Shown: one piece after another, positions 43,440 to 56,160 of the stretch
Numbering within the stretch: the stretch's first letter is position 1
How the letters are laid out: every line of letters begins with the position of its first letter
Origin: Larimichthys crocea
Taxonomy: Eukaryota > Chordata > Actinopteri > Sciaenidae
Assembly (NCBI RefSeq): GCF_000972845.2
Contig: NC_040028.1
Span: 13,077,001 to 13,141,000, forward strand
Length of the DNA: 64,000 nucleotides
Direction: 5' to 3'
The notes under the pieces: model-generated
What the model saw: the letters and a program-made list of their open reading frames with translations, nothing else
Database searches by the model: none
Told to the model about the DNA's origin: nothing
Made by a program: the position numbers and the translations under genes

Positions 43440-44610
43440 AGTCTAAATATAAAACACAAATTCATGACACTTTGGGGTCCCTGAGCAGCTCCTTCAGCAA
43501 CAGACTGTTACACACACACAGTGTAAGAAGGAGAGGTTCCCCAGGTCCTTCATCCCGGCCGCTGTCAGGCTCTACAACCCGTGCCCCACCTACTCACCAT
43601 AGCTGTATTTTTATTTTTATTAATCTGTATTTGTCTGGACGGAACTCAAAACAGGATTGGGATGCTTTAGTGTCAGTGAGCAGTTTTATTATGAAACAAC
43701 AAAAACCTCTTGACAGAGTGATACTACACAACAGGCTATGAAAAACTGACCTAAACTAAGAAAAACAAAAAACACTCAAATTGGTAAAACTCTAAACTGG
43801 TTATGAAAAATTTATTAAAATCACTCACAAAGAAAAACTGGGAAGAAACAAAAACTCTCCTGAAAGGTGGAGGCTGAAAAAAAACAACTAAACTAAGAAC
43901 TATGAAACAAAAACTAGACTAAGAAAATTACAACAAAAAAATCACTCTTTCGAGGAGGAAACAAAAACTCACGAATAAATACGCTAGGACTGTGACAAGA
44001 CTTGGAGGAGGCTTAGGTGCATGATGAGAAGAAGAAACACTTTGGCACAGGACAAAGGAAGACGCAGACAAGATATACACAGGGTAATGGGGAACAGGTG
44101 GAAACATTCAGGGCGGGGAAGACAATCAGACCGGTGACACATGAGGAAGGGCAAGTGACCTGAAACGAGAGGGCAGGTAAATTTCAAAATAAAACAGGAA
44201 ATGACGAGACAGAACAAAAACCCAGCTTGACTTCAGCGAAGTGTGACAGTATTTATATTTCCATACTGATTATTTACAATGTACAATAATATTAATTCCA
44301 TGGTCACCTTACCTTTGCAATATTATTTATATCATGGTCACTTTATCTTACAATATTATTTATATCATTAGGTCACTTAACCTTACAATTTTTTTATATC
44401 ATGCCACTTTTACCTTCAGTACTTGTTTTTCACATTGTCTGTTGTTTGCCGGTTGTTCGTTTTTTTGTTTATTGTGTAGATTATAAGATACTTCTGTCTG
44501 TTCGTTGTGTTTTGCCCTTTTTACTTTAATTCTGTAGTGTATATTACACTCTGCTGCTGTAATAAGTGAATTTCTCAGTTGTGGGATGAATAAAGTATAA
44601 TCTAATCTAA
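43440..44610 (+). mobile_element. LINE 3' end, split by a solo LTR
   Basis: The coding remnant at 43470-43620 (LGSLSSSFSNRLLHTH, RRRGSPGPSSRPLSGS in a shifted frame) resembles the C-terminus of a common fish LINE. After the LTR at 43632-44248 it continues as 3' UTR and ends TGAATAAAGTATAATCTAAT with (TAATC)n at 44585-44607. Confidence 0.6.
43627..44253. mobile_element. Solo LTR with 5-bp target duplication
   Basis: The body 43632-44248 (617 bp) starts TGTCTGG and ends GTGTGACA, with matching TGTC...GACA ends. GTATT flanks it on both sides (43627-43631 and 44249-44253). No internal coding region remains, as expected after recombination between two LTRs. The minus strand looks like the sense strand because its 5' end resembles other fish gypsy LTRs. 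Confidence 0.8.
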
Positions 44611-45071
44611 TCTAACGTGATGAAACAAATAGTCAAGGTTGCAAAGAACAAAACACGTGTTTCTTAAGGCTTCAATTATTGCACATATTTGTGACACTCA
44701 AACGAATGCACGAATTAACATTATAAACAAACACAAAATTATATCAGTCACATGACCAATAAAAGCACACATTATTATGGCATTTAATGACAGATAATAG
44801 TTATGCCCCTGTTTTGTCACCTGAACGCCAGAAGCGAGATGACAGGGTGACTCTGTGGTGGGGCAAATTTCCAACAAACAAAATGTAAGTTATAATAATA
44901 TGTGTAAATATAAGTAGAATTTAAAAAATAACTACAATAGCTACCAAGTGTGCGCCCTTTGTGGTGCTACTAAACCATGAGGAGAAGAGGAATGTGTGTG
45001 ATTTTTATTAACTGTTTAGTGAGAAACAGAAGGGAGCCTGCGTGTTCTTTGTCTGTGTATGTCTGTGTGTG

Positions 45072-45237
45072 TGCTGACTACAGTAAGTAAAGAAGCTTCT
45101 CTCACATAGGGGTTTTAACAATGGGATCCCACTGACTCTGTAAGGTCTGGTCAGGTATAAAAGCAGGGGTTACACCAAACAGGACAGCAGTGCAGCAGTA
45201 ACAACACCAACAGCAGCAGCTCACCTACAGCACAAAC
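45072..45237 (+). promoter_or_regulatory. Crystallin copy 3 promoter and 5' UTR
   Basis: TGCTGAC (half-MARE-like) at 45072-45078, Sox-like AACAATG at 45117-45123, and TATAAAA at 45156-45162, then the conserved GCAGGGGTTACACC and CAGCAGCAGC-rich 5' UTR. Confidence 0.8.
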
Positions 45238-46009
45238 ATGACCACCACTGAAATGGGCATGGGCAGGGTAAGTTTATCATTTCAAACACAAATTACAAAT
45301 ATCATGACTGTTTATTTATAGAGAATATTCTGCAGATTTACAGCGTCAAATGTTGTCAGTGCTTCTTCAGTCAGTTACAGCATCTCTCATTTTTCAGGTC
45401 ACCTTCTACGAGGACAGGAACTTCCAGGGTCGCTCCTGGGAGTGCATGAGCGACTGCTCTGACTTTTCCTCCTACCTGAGCAGATGCCACTCCTTCAGGG
45501 TGCAGAGTGGCTGCTTCATGGCCTACGACCGTCCCAACTACATGGGAAACCAGTACTTCATGAGGAGAGGCGACTATGCTGACTACATGAGCATGTGGGG
45601 ATGGAACAGTGGTATCAGATCTTGCCGTATGATCCCCATGGTAAGTATAAAACAGACATCTGCCTAATACAGTTGACATCCCTTACAAAACTTGATATAC
45701 AGATGTTCATTTCTTTTCTTTTTTTCAAAACAGTACAGAGGCCAGTACAGGATGAGGATCTACGAGAGGGAGAACTTCGGTGGTCAGATGTATGAGATGA
45801 TGGACGACTGTGACAACATCATGGACCGTTACCGTATGAACAACTGCATGTCCTGCAACGTGATGGACGGCCACTGGCTGATGTACGAGCAGCCCCACTA
45901 CAGAGGCAGGATGATGTACTTCAGGCCTGGAGAGTACAGGAACTTCATGAACATGGGCTGGAGCGGCTCTAGGTTCATGAGCATGAGGCGTATCATGGAC
46001 ATGTGGTAG
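45238..46009 (+). CDS. Gamma-M crystallin, copy 3
   Basis: A 182-residue lens protein from exons 45238-45267, 45398-45640 and 45734-46009, with phase-0 GT-AG introns of 130 and 93 bp. Exon 1 gives [10 protein letters not shown]. Domain 1 runs from about residue 12 to 91 ([28 protein letters not shown]) and domain 2 from 92 ([30 protein letters not shown]). Differences from the other copies include Ser31 and Gln46. The C-terminus is RRIMDMW. All four Greek-key motifs are present and nothing is broken. It shares exon 1 and EMMDD (112-116) with the defective copy 2, its likely closest coding relative. Confidence 0.96.
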
Positions 46010-46024
46010 ACATTTTCATTTTGA

Positions 46025-46030
46025 AATAAA
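46025..46030 (+). other. Poly(A) signal, crystallin copy 3
   Basis: AATAAA 16 bp after the stop codon. Confidence 0.8.
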
Positions 46031-46270
46031 AATGAAAGATAAAACAGAAACCTGAACCTGTGACTGTTTTTTGTTATTACAAAAAAAATGTCATGTAATA
46101 TACTGAATAAACAATACAGATTACTCAAGAGGATCAAAATAGGTGTCCAAACCAAACATTATACTGCTTACTTTGTTTTGCATATCAGAAATGAAATTTA
46201 TGAGATTCTTACCTCACCTTTGTGCTAACGCGTCGTGTAGATATTTCTGACCTCATTTAAAACTGGAGCA

Positions 46271-46784
46271 TTTTGCAATGTTTTAGTACTCAAGATCAGT
46301 CTTGGTCCCAAGACTGGTCCCAAAACCACTTTTTGAAGGTCTCGGTCTCATCTTGGAAATGACTACACTTGGTCTTGTCTTGGTTTTGGACAAAAACGGT
46401 CAAGATCACAACTGCATGAACATAACCAATGTGTCCTATTATTAACTTAATACTGTAATGTCTAGTTTGTCCCGCCAGTTTTATAATTAACTGAAAACAC
46501 TTTTACACATAACAATCCAACATTGGCGCAGCACTGAACAAATGGAGCAGTGGAGAAGGAGTTCAAAAAGTTGTTCTACAATCCATACATCTAAAACAAA
46601 CACCTGCATAGCACAGAAAACAAAAGAGAGGACAGGCGAGTTCTGGTCAAGGTTTAACCACAAGATTACGAGCAAACAGCTGCAAAGTTCTTTCAAGAAA
46701 TCAAACACAGTATTCCATGAAGCTCAATAAAAAAAGATAAAAAAAGATTTTTTTTAAGCAAGGTGATCATTAAAGTTGTTTGTG
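46271..46784. other. Unassigned; possible dispersed-repeat fragment
   Basis: 46290-46410 has alternating CTTGGTCCCAAGACTGG and GGTCTCGGTCTCATC phrases like a fish dispersed repeat. The rest shows nothing I recognise. Confidence 0.35.
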
Positions 46785-49700
46785 AGGAAAGACTAAAATG
46801 ACGGACGTCATGAGCTCTCTGCAGGATTTAAATGCCAGTGTGGCCCTAATTGCCTCTTAGTAGTCCACCCAGACTCCCCAAGCTGAAACCCCAGCAGCAG
46901 TGAGTAGCCATGCTTTCCCTCTAACTCAAACACCCCTCCCCCCAGCAGCTAAGGAACCTTTTGTTCCTCCCCCAGAGCATTATTCAGGTGATTTGGGTTC
47001 CTGTGGCCGTATTCTTTTACAGTGTTCTCTGGTTTTCGATCAGCAACCATCTAGTTATCCTTCAGATCGTTCACGTATTGCATATATAATTAATTTACTT
47101 AGAGGGAGAGCAGGTCAGTGGGCTACAGCGTTGTGGGAGGAAGGATCAAGTGTCCTTGAGTCGTATGATGCCTTCATCTTCGAGCTACGCAGAGTTTTTG
47201 ATCATCCAATTCAGGGTCGGGAGGCTGAGAAACGTTTGTTGTCCCTACATCAGGGTTCCGCTTCTGTTGCTAATTTCTCTATTGATTTCCGTATCCTAGC
47301 TGCAGAGAGTGGGTGGAACAACAGGGCGCTACAAGCCGTTTTTGTTAAGGGGCTCTCAGATTAAATTAAAGACGCACTAGCTACTCGCGACAAACCCAAT
47401 TCTTTAGACAAGTTAAAATCACTGGCCATCAAGATTGACAATCGACAGAGGGAGAGGAATCGAGAAAGGACCGGCAGGGCCCGACCCACAGCCGGTCTCC
47501 TCCCCAATCTCAGTCCCCAGCCAGCCTCCCTAGCACTCATGGAGCCCCCTCTGGCTCAGTGGAGGAGCCCATGCAGGTCGGACGGGCTCGTTTGACGCCT
47601 GGAAAACGTCAGCGGCGGATGCAAGCCAGACTCTGCCGCTACTGTGGCCAGATGGGACACTTTATTGCCTCCTGCCCCCAGACGCCAAAAGACTGGGCTC
47701 ACCAGTGAGGGAGAGCACCCTGGTGAGCCAGACCACCTCTCAATCCTGCTGTCCTCCTCGAGTAAGTGTGTTAGCTTCCCTTACCTGTGCAGGTGTAACA
47801 CTCCCATTTCAAGCCCTAGTGGATTCTGGAGCGATGACAATTTCATTGATCTTGAACTAAATCCCTCTCGAGCCACTTATTAAACCCCAGAATGCTAACG
47901 CGCTAGATGGCAGACTCATAGCCACTGTGAATCGCACAGAGCCTGTGTTGTTAGTGATTTCTGGCAACCACCATGAGAAGATCCAACTGCATGTTCTGCC
48001 CTCTCCCATCTCTCCAGTGGTTTTAGGCCTCCCATGGTTAAAACACCATAATCCCCATATTGATTGTCAGACTTCTTCCATCACCAGTTGGTGTACACTG
48101 TCACTCCTACTGTCTCCACTCTGCTTTAGGCCACTTTGAATATCTGGTGATGCCCTTTGGGCTCACCAATGTACCTGTTGTCTTCCAAGCCCTCATCAAT
48201 GACGTTCTCTGAGACAAGTTAAACCGTTTCGTCTTTGTGTATTTGGCTGACATCTTGATCTTTTCCCGCACACAAGAGGAGCACATCCAGCATGTCCATC
48301 TGGTACTGCAGCGCCTCCTGGAGAACAAGCTGTATGTTAAGCCAGAGAAATGTGAAATTCACCAGCCTTCTGTCAGTTTCCTGGGTTACATTGTTGCACA
48401 AGGTCAGCTTCAACTAGACCCCATCAAGATAAGGCTGAGTGGTCAATCCCCACCTCTCGCAAACAGCTGCACCGCTTTCTTGGTTTTGCCAATTTTTGCC
48501 GCAGGTTCATCAGAGATTTTAGCAAAGTAGCTGCCCCTCTGACCAGACTTACTTCATCAAACATTCCCTTTTCATGGCCTGCAGAAGCTGAACGGGCTTT
48601 TCTGAGACTCAAGAAGATGTTTACTAGTGCTCCGCCACCCTTACTCATCCAGACAGTTTGTGCTGTAAGTGGATGTGTCTGAGTCAGGAGTGGGTGCTGT
48701 CCTATCAGCGTCATCCAGAGTCTCACAGGCTTCACCCCTGTGTTTTCTTTCTCCAAGCGACTCTCAACAGCGAAGCAAAATTATGATGTTGGTAATCGCG
48801 AACTGTTGGCTATTGTGTTAGCGTTACAGGAGTGGAGACATTGGCTGGAAGGATCCACAAACCCATTTCTCATTTGGACAGACCACAAAAATCGGGCTTA
48901 TCTTCACTCTGCTAAATGCCTAAACTCTCGTCAAGCTTGATGGTCTCTGTTCCTTAGCCACTTTAATTTCACACTCTCATATTGTCCGGGAACTTACAAT
49001 GTCAAAACTGGTTCTCTCTCTCGCCAGTAGTCCCCAGATTCATCCTCATCCGACTCGGTGCCCATGCTGCCCTCTTGTTTTGTGGGAGCAGCTCAGTAGG
49101 AGATCGAGTCTGTGGTGAGATCAGCTCAACAGACCCAGCCTGATCCTGGTGGTGGCCCAGCTGATCGCCTGTTTGTCCCCGGAACTGTTCCCTCCCAAGT
49201 GTTACAGTGGGGACATGCCTCAAAACCTCACCTGCCATCCTGGCTTTCACCGTACCCTTCAGTTCTCCAACAGCACTTAGGGTGGCCGGGCATGACATGG
49301 GATACTAGGGAGTTCGTGGCAGCTTGCTCTGTCTGTGCCCGAGGTAAAGCTTCTCACCACCCCCAGCAGGTCTATTACATCCACTACCCATCCCCAGCCG
49401 TCCGTGGTCGCACGTAGCTGTGGACTTACCACCATCTAGAGGTAACACCGTCATCCTCACTATAGTTGACCGATTCTAAGTCTGTTCATTTTGTCCCTCT
49501 CCCTAAATTATCCTTTGCTCTCGAGACTGCGGACCTCCTTGTTTCACACGTTTTTAGGATTCATGGTATCCCAGTGGACATTGTTTCTGACCGAGGGCCA
49601 CAATTTTCTTCTCAAGTGTGGCGGGCCTTTTGCAGAGCTATTGGAGCAACTTCCAGCCTAATATCCGGTTACCACCCTCAATCCAACAGCCAGACAAGAG

Positions 49701-50375
49701 CGGGCCAATCAGGACTTGGAAGCAGCTCTCTGGTGTGTCTCAGCCAGGCATCCCTCCTCCATGGAGCATCCAGCGGCCTTGGATAGAATATGCCCACAAC
49801 TCCCTCATCAGCTCAGCCACAGGTATGTCTCCCTTCATGGCAGCTAATGGTTTTCACCCTCCTCTATTCTCAACCCAGGAGCGTGAGGCCGCCGTGCCTT
49901 CAGTCCGTGTGCACCTTCGCAGAGTACAAGAAGTGTGGAAAGCCACCCGAGCAGCACTCACTCGTTCTGCCTGGCGCAACCAGCTACTAGCAGACAAACA
50001 TTGCTCTCCACCCCCCCAGTACTAGCCTGGTCAAAAGGTATGGTTGTCCACATGGGATCTCCCCCTGCAGTTGGAGTCATGGAAGCTGGCCCCCTGCTAT
50101 GTTGGCCCATTTGAGGTTGAGAGGGTAATTAATCCATCTGCTGTGAGACTGAAATTGCCTGACTCTATGCATGTCCATCCAACCTTCCATGTGTCTCTGT
50201 TAAAGCCTGTGTCCTCCAGCGCCCTCTCTTTGCAGAGATGGGTGTGGTTTGCTGGGTGGCTGTGGAGCTGACTGCGCACACCTACATCAGATCATCGTCT
50301 TCTCGAGCAGTATTTAGAGGCTGGCCTCCTGCATGATTACTGCCAGATTGTCACCGCATTGTGGTAGAGAGAAAT
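46785..50375 (+). mobile_element. Ty3/gypsy element, internal region, decayed, no LTRs
   Basis: Standard order gag-PR-RT-RNase H-IN. Gag lies at 46900-47675 and ends in a CCHC knuckle (CRYCGQMGHFIASC). Protease shows LVDSGA near 47816. RT begins abruptly at about 48120 ([13 protein letters not shown]), so its N-terminal third is missing. The catalytic box at 48240-48251 reads YLAD instead of YLDD. RNase H is at 48590-48940 ([14 protein letters not shown]). Integrase is at 49050-49790 ([27 protein letters not shown]). A C-terminal module with [16 protein letters not shown] and [12 protein letters not shown] is near 50100-50200. Stops and frameshifts are frequent. No flanking LTR was found. Confidence 0.85.
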
Positions 50376-53300
50376 TGTTATTCGAGATTTTCTGATTTTT
50401 ATTTATTCCATTCTTTATTCAGGGAAACCTTGATTGAACAAATAGCTCTTTTACAGCAATGCCCTGATCACAACAAACATAAACAATATACAATAAATAG
50501 CCCAAGCATAGTAAAACGGTTAACAGTTAACAGTTAAAACAAGATCAAGTTAGAACACAGTTAAAACACAGTTTAAAGCGAGATCAGTTAAAACTAAATC
50601 AGTTAAAGCAAGAACACTGTATATTTTCCATACCATGTATTAAAACTTTAAAACGGTTTTCTGACACAAGTTTGTCTAATTTCAGTGTCTCTTGCAGATG
50701 GTTCCATTTAGTGGGTGCATAAAACTGAAAAGCTAATTTGCCAGCCTCTGATCTTATTTGGGGTGTTTTTAGTGTTCTAAAACCTTGTGACCTTGTGCTA
50801 TATGTGCAGTGTCTAAAGTTTAAAAGAAAAGTGAGGTATGATGGTAATTTGCCTTGTAGTGCTTTGTAAATAAAAGGAGGCAATGTCTTTCCCTCCTCTC
50901 ATGGAGAGAGGACCATCCTACACTCTCATATAGCTTACAGTGATGAGTTCTAAAAGGATCACCAGTAATAAAACGTATAGCACTATGGTAAACTGTATCA
51001 AGAGCTTTCAGAGTAGATGGTGATGCATGCATGTAAATGATATCTCCATAATCTAAAATTGATAAAATGGTTGATTCAACAATGGTCTTTCTGCTCTCAA
51101 AAGAAAGGCAAGACCTGATTCTATATAAGGCACCCAGCTTAATTTTTACCTTCTTTGCGAGCTCAATCACATGTGTTTTAAAAGAAAGCTTATTCTCCAA
51201 CCAAATTCCCAGATATTTATAATGTGCAACTTGCTAAATCTGGGTTCCATTTAGGGAGAAAATATACATACACTCTTGATCTTGTAAAAAGCATGAATTT
51301 AGTTTTTGATTCATTAAGAACCAATTTAAGATTATTAAAACAATTCTGAACACAGTTAAAAGCAGACTGAAGGTATAAAACAGCTTTCTCAATGGTTTCA
51401 GCAATGTTCAAGGGAACTACATATATCATTAATCTAAAGAGTAAACAAATAACGGGCCTAAAATTGAGCCTTGTGGAACCCCGTTTCTTAGACTTAATTC
51501 CTCAGAAGTCAAACCATTTAACTTTACAGCCTGTGTTCTGTCAGACAGATAATTCTGAAACTATCTAAAGGAACCATCATCAAAACCCAAAAGAGTTTTT
51601 CTAGAAGGAGAACATGATTGACAGTGTCAAAAGCTTTTGACAAATCAATAAATAGAGCTGCACAATGCTTCTTAGAGTCTATGGTAGTAGCTATGTCATT
51701 TACAACAGCAGTTGCAGCAGTAATGGTGCTGTGGCCAGCTCTAAAACTAGATTGATATGGGCTCAAAATATTGTTTGCAGAGAGAAAAGAACCAATTTGC
51801 TCATTTACAAAAGACTCTTACATCTTGCCTAAGCAAGGTAGCTTGGAGATTGGTCTATAGTTGTTAAGCTCATTTACATTACCTCCTTTGTGTAAAGGGG
51901 TAACTAGCGCTGATTTACATGCTTTAGGAACAGAACCAAAAAAAAGTGAGACATTAAAAATGTGAGTTAGAGGTTCAGCGATGACAGGAGCTGCTATTTT
52001 TAAGAGATGAGAGTCTAACTGGTCTGCACCCATTGAGCTTTTCATGCACTTGGAGCTACACAATGCATAGAGAACTTTGTATTGGCTTAATGGTCTAAAT
52101 GAGAAGACAGAGTCAGAATCATTATTTGAAAAAGTAAAGTTCTCTTCCTGGGTTAGGTTACACTGGTCTAAGCCTTGTGACACCATACCACCAGCCTGAT
52201 CAAACAGTATGCCACACTTAAAGTGATTATTAAAGGCGTTACATATCTCAATTTGTTCTTGGATAACTTTAGAATCCACCAGAAGCTGTTGAGGGAATGT
52301 TGGTGGAGAAACACCTTTAAGAGATTTAATTACTTTCCAGAACTTAGCTGGATTGTTACCGCAGTCAGACAGATTGTGTAGGTAGTAGTTAGACTTGGCC
52401 TTCCTACTCAAGTAGGTACAAGAGTTTCTTAACTGTCTAAAGGTCTGCCAGTCTCCTTTACTGCCAGAGGATCATGCAGCTGCCCAGGATTTATTTCTTT
52501 GAGAAATAATCTCACCAAGATCATGAGTAAACCAGGGGTTATATCTATTACCCTAAGTGTTTTAAAAGGGGCATGTTTATCTGCAAGTGTATTGAAAATT
52601 GACTTGAAACGCTCAGATGCTAGCTCAGCATCTGGAATATGGACTAATGAATTGAGATTACTTGCATACAGGTCATGCAAAAATGCCTGCTCATCAAATT
52701 TACCTCTTACAGATGTACAGTGGCTCTGATTTTTTCATTTTTCCATTTCTAATACAACCCACTGGGCAATGATCACTCAAATCCAAAGGGAACACATAGA
52801 CATCTAAATACAGATGTGGTCTGTTAGTAAGAATAAGATCAAGTAAAGATGAACGGCTGGGGAATTTCATGTTAGGACGTGTTGGTTCTGTAACTACTTG
52901 AGTAAGACTTAAATCATTGCAAAGGTCTTTTAAGTCATCAGCTGCTGGGGACATCCATTCAAGGTTAAGGGCGATAGACACCCACAAAGACTATAGAGTA
53001 GCCACCTAACTGAACCTTAATAGCTAATAAATCATACTGATCTGGGACAGAGGAGGAGAAAATAGTGGAGCAGTTTATCGTGTTTTTTTTTTTTTTAAAT
53101 TGCTACGCCACCCCCACGTTTAACTCTGTCAACTCTACAGATATTGTAACCAGATTTATGTCATTATTAGTTAACTACAGTTGGCGTAACCGCATGTCCT
53201 GAACTTGACGTGTCTGTAGATAGTGGAGAGTTAGCAGGCATAGTTGAGGAGTGAGAGAAAGATGCAGAGAAGTTATTGAGTGGCATATGACAGGGTATGT

Positions 53301-53429
53301 AGGTGAGATTAGATAGAATCACCCCACGCTGAGAAGAACGGCAGGCTCGAAAATGAGAGGAAGAATTACAGGGTATAACCTGAATAGCAGAAATATAGCT
53401 ATGGCCACCTGTGCCCTTTGAAATATTTA

Positions 53430-55260
53430 GCTGGCAAAAAATATATCTGGTGGTTGGGCTTTTAGGACCACGAGAGCAAACAGAGGGCTGGTTGTGAGCA
53501 GATGTGGGTGTGAGTGGCAGGAGGGACCTGAAGGGGGAGCCCTCATGAAAAATAGCACGCTGTGGTTCAGTCGTTGGGGGAGAGGGGGGATCTGGTGAGG
53601 GGGTGGGAGATGTAGAGAGTCAGTCACATGGAAAGGTGTGCACCGCGTGCTGCAGGTTAGCAAAAAGCATTTGGCTACCCCTCTTATTTGGGTGGATCCT
53701 ATCACGTTTAAAAAGAGAGTCACGATCCCAGAACAAGTTAAAATTGTCAATAAAACCAAAATTGTAGATCCTGCTGGCGGATTGGAGCCAAGTATGAAGG
53801 CTGAGGAGTCTACTAAAACGGCCAGCTCCACGACGCACAGTCGGGATGGGGCCAGATAAGAAAACAGACTTTCCACAGTTCTTTAGAGCGTCAAAAAAGG
53901 AGTTTAAAATCATTTTTAGTGCGCTCAGACTCCCGACGAGTGGTGTTGTTCATTCCCACGTGAACAATGATCCTCTTAATTGAGGTCGGGAGCGAGTGCA
54001 TCATTTCCAGAAGTTTATCCAGAATGTGGGGGACTGTGGCTCCAGGAAAACAGTGGGTGGTTGCAGAGATTAAATTGGGCCGGAGCCCTCCGGAGCTCAG
54101 CTCCGTCTCCTCACCTCAGCAGTACAGCCAGGAGGAGCTGAGCTCCCTCTGCTTCGGTGTTTATAATAATCATGGGTGTAGCTACCATTATACAACTTTT
54201 TAAAATCATTAGTTTTGACCTCCCCTCTTTTACCATGTCAAAAATCAGTAGGCTACATTAGTCTGTTCACTCATCGCTGTTTCCAGAGCGCTGTGTCAGA
54301 GCTTCATTATTAAATCCGTTCCGTTTGTTTATTGATATAAAAACGCTTGTTTATTGATATAAAACCTGAATCAATGAAACTCCAGTCCATGTTTTCACTG
54401 ATACGTGTACATTCTCGCATACCGCACGTACAAACACACGCGGTGCTGCTGATGCGCCAGCAGCTTACTGAAACGTCTAAATGTCTAATTTTTTCACCTT
54501 AATGTTTTTGTGACAAGGTCACAGAAACATAAAATGTCAGTTATAAAATCGTTCAGTTAACTAACTGTTAAGAAGCACTAAACCCGGAGGTCAGCAGACC
54601 ATATAGCATGTAGACAGAGACAGGAAAGGCAGAAGACAAGAGATCTAAGTCCTATTTGGAAAGTTGTGAATTAATTGTAATGACTGGCAACTGCTGATAT
54701 TTGGTTTGATGTTGTGACATGTAAGAAAGTTTAGCAAGCAATTGATTTGATTGATGTAGATTTATGCTGTTAGATGTAATTAACTATGTGAATTTATGGT
54801 GTGAGATGTAAATAAGTAATGCAACTAACAGTGTAAATTGATGGGATGTAAAAAAAAAAAAAAAAAGTTTATGTGAATTGTGTTAAAATGTGAATTGTGT
54901 ATATTGTGAATAAGTTTTACAAATTGCAGTGTAGACTGATGCTGAAATGTAGGCTAAATAAGTTACCAATATGTGAATTGGTGTGCGATAAGTAGCTTAT
55001 AAATTGATAAAATATGTATTAAACCTATGGTGCGAGGTTGTTTTGAGAGATATTGACCACTGTGTGAAGAACGGCTCCCCCTCCTTACAAAAGCCAATTT
55101 AACCACTGGGTGGTTGCATTAATGAAGCGAATGTCGCGGGTTATGGAGTCACCGATGATCAACGTGGTGGGAGGAAAGAGGGGACGGGGGGACGAGATGT
55201 GCGGGCTGCCTGATAGATGCTGAAGACGCTCCGTTGGCGCTGCCTCTCTCGGCTTAGAGG
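53430..55260 (-). pseudogene. LINE ORF1, SGNH-esterase-like, interrupted
   Basis: Read on the minus strand. A block I motif LIIGDSITRDI (containing GDS) lies just above the insertion (about 55130-55170). Below it follow ATTHCFPGATVP, the block III-like VHVGMNNTTR (about 53960) and the block V-like DRIHPNKRG (about 53680), which supplies the D-x-x-H pair. This is the layout of ORF1 esterases in some fish L2/CR1 elements. The frame is split by the insertion at 54066-55106 and shifts elsewhere, so the protein is not made intact. Confidence 0.65.
54066..55106. mobile_element. 1.04-kb TIR element inserted in LINE ORF1
   Basis: TGGGTGGTTGCA occurs on both sides (54054-54065 and 55107-55118). Without the insert and one repeat, the esterase frame would read through continuously, which supports a true target-site duplication. 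The ends are inverted: GAGATTAAATTGG on the left and, reversed, GTGGTTAAATTGG on the right. No coding frame is seen inside; an A run lies at 54851-54866. The superfamily is uncertain because a 12-bp duplication is longer than in most TIR families. Confidence 0.75.
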
Positions 55261-55330
55261 TTGACAGCCCAGATTACTCACCTAAATTTTCTGTCTGCAG
55301 ACTCCAACTCAGAGAAGAAAAAAACGTCAA

Positions 55331-55854
55331 TCAATACTTTATCATTACTTAATTTTAACATTCAATGTGTTGCTAAGTAATGAAAAGGATTAATAAATAG
55401 TCAAATACCTCCGATGATCAGTGATTGCCCCCAAAAATCCTCATCAGAGCAACTTTAATATTAACCATCAAGTATTTAGCCAAACCATAGTGTACACAGT
55501 ATGTTATATTTAAAAATGTATGCAAGTAAATCTGGGCCAAGTCATAACAATAACATTTATACCTTTACAACCTGTGTCTTTATGATGAAAGTTCGCCATG
55601 GTGATGATAGAGTTAACTTTAAAGTGTACAACATTTTCTTTGGGGCAGCCAGCCCATAGACCTCACTAGAAGGTCTGAGGCCCATCCACCACAGTCTCAC
55701 AAAGTCATGTGAGAAATGCTGAATCACTAAATGTGCCTGTGCATTGTCTGCTTTATTTGTTAACATCATTGCTGTGCATGGAGGTAAAGCTCCCTGTTTC
55801 AAATGAAACTAATCACTTGATGCCTTTTCAATGCGAAAAAAAAAAAACATGAGT
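55331..55854. other. No recognised feature
   Basis: Sequence between the LINE 5' end and the duplicated block of copy 4. A short minus-strand frame at 55557-55802 is not supported. Confidence 0.4.
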
Positions 55855-56160
55855 GATGGAACAAATAAGAATTATGAACAAAAATATAATCATATCAGTT
55901 ACATGACCAATACAAGCATTATCATACCATTTTAAGGACAGACAATGGTTATGCCCCTATAGAAAACGGCCCCTGAAGAAGAAAAGTGAGAATCTGTGTA
56001 AATGTATGCAGAAGTAAAAATAACTACAAGAGCTACAAAGTGTGCACCATTGGTGACACTACTGAACCATGAGGACAAGAGGGATGTGTGCAAGTATTAA
56101 CTGTTTAGTTAGACAGAAAGGTGTTGTTTGTCTGTGTGCACTTTGTTTATATGTGTGTGC

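Larger units (their letters stand above)
44690..46270 (+). repeat. Duplicated crystallin block around copy 3
   Basis: Upstream (CACATGACCAATAAAAGC, GTTATGCCCCTGTTTTG) and downstream (ACTGAATAAACAATACAGA, TGTCCAAACCAAACATTATA) sequences match those around copy 4 (about 55855-57345), so the whole block was duplicated together. Confidence 0.85.
50385..55330 (-). mobile_element. L2/CR1-group LINE with esterase ORF1, decayed
   Basis: Minus-strand, nearly full-length. ORF1 (about 55260-53430) is SGNH-esterase-like and split by an insertion. The endonuclease is at 52700-53130 (LLDLILTNRPHLYL, DLSDHCPVG). The connector and RT start at 51818-52411 (ALVTPLHKGGNVNELNNYRP). RT motif A is at 51524-51766 (ALFIDLSKAFDTVNH). 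A deletion removes the motif B/C region before 51429. The C-terminal RT part is at 50599-51200 (SILDYGDIIYM). The 3' end near 50390 lies next to the gypsy relic. Several stops and frameshifts make it inactive. Confidence 0.8.
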
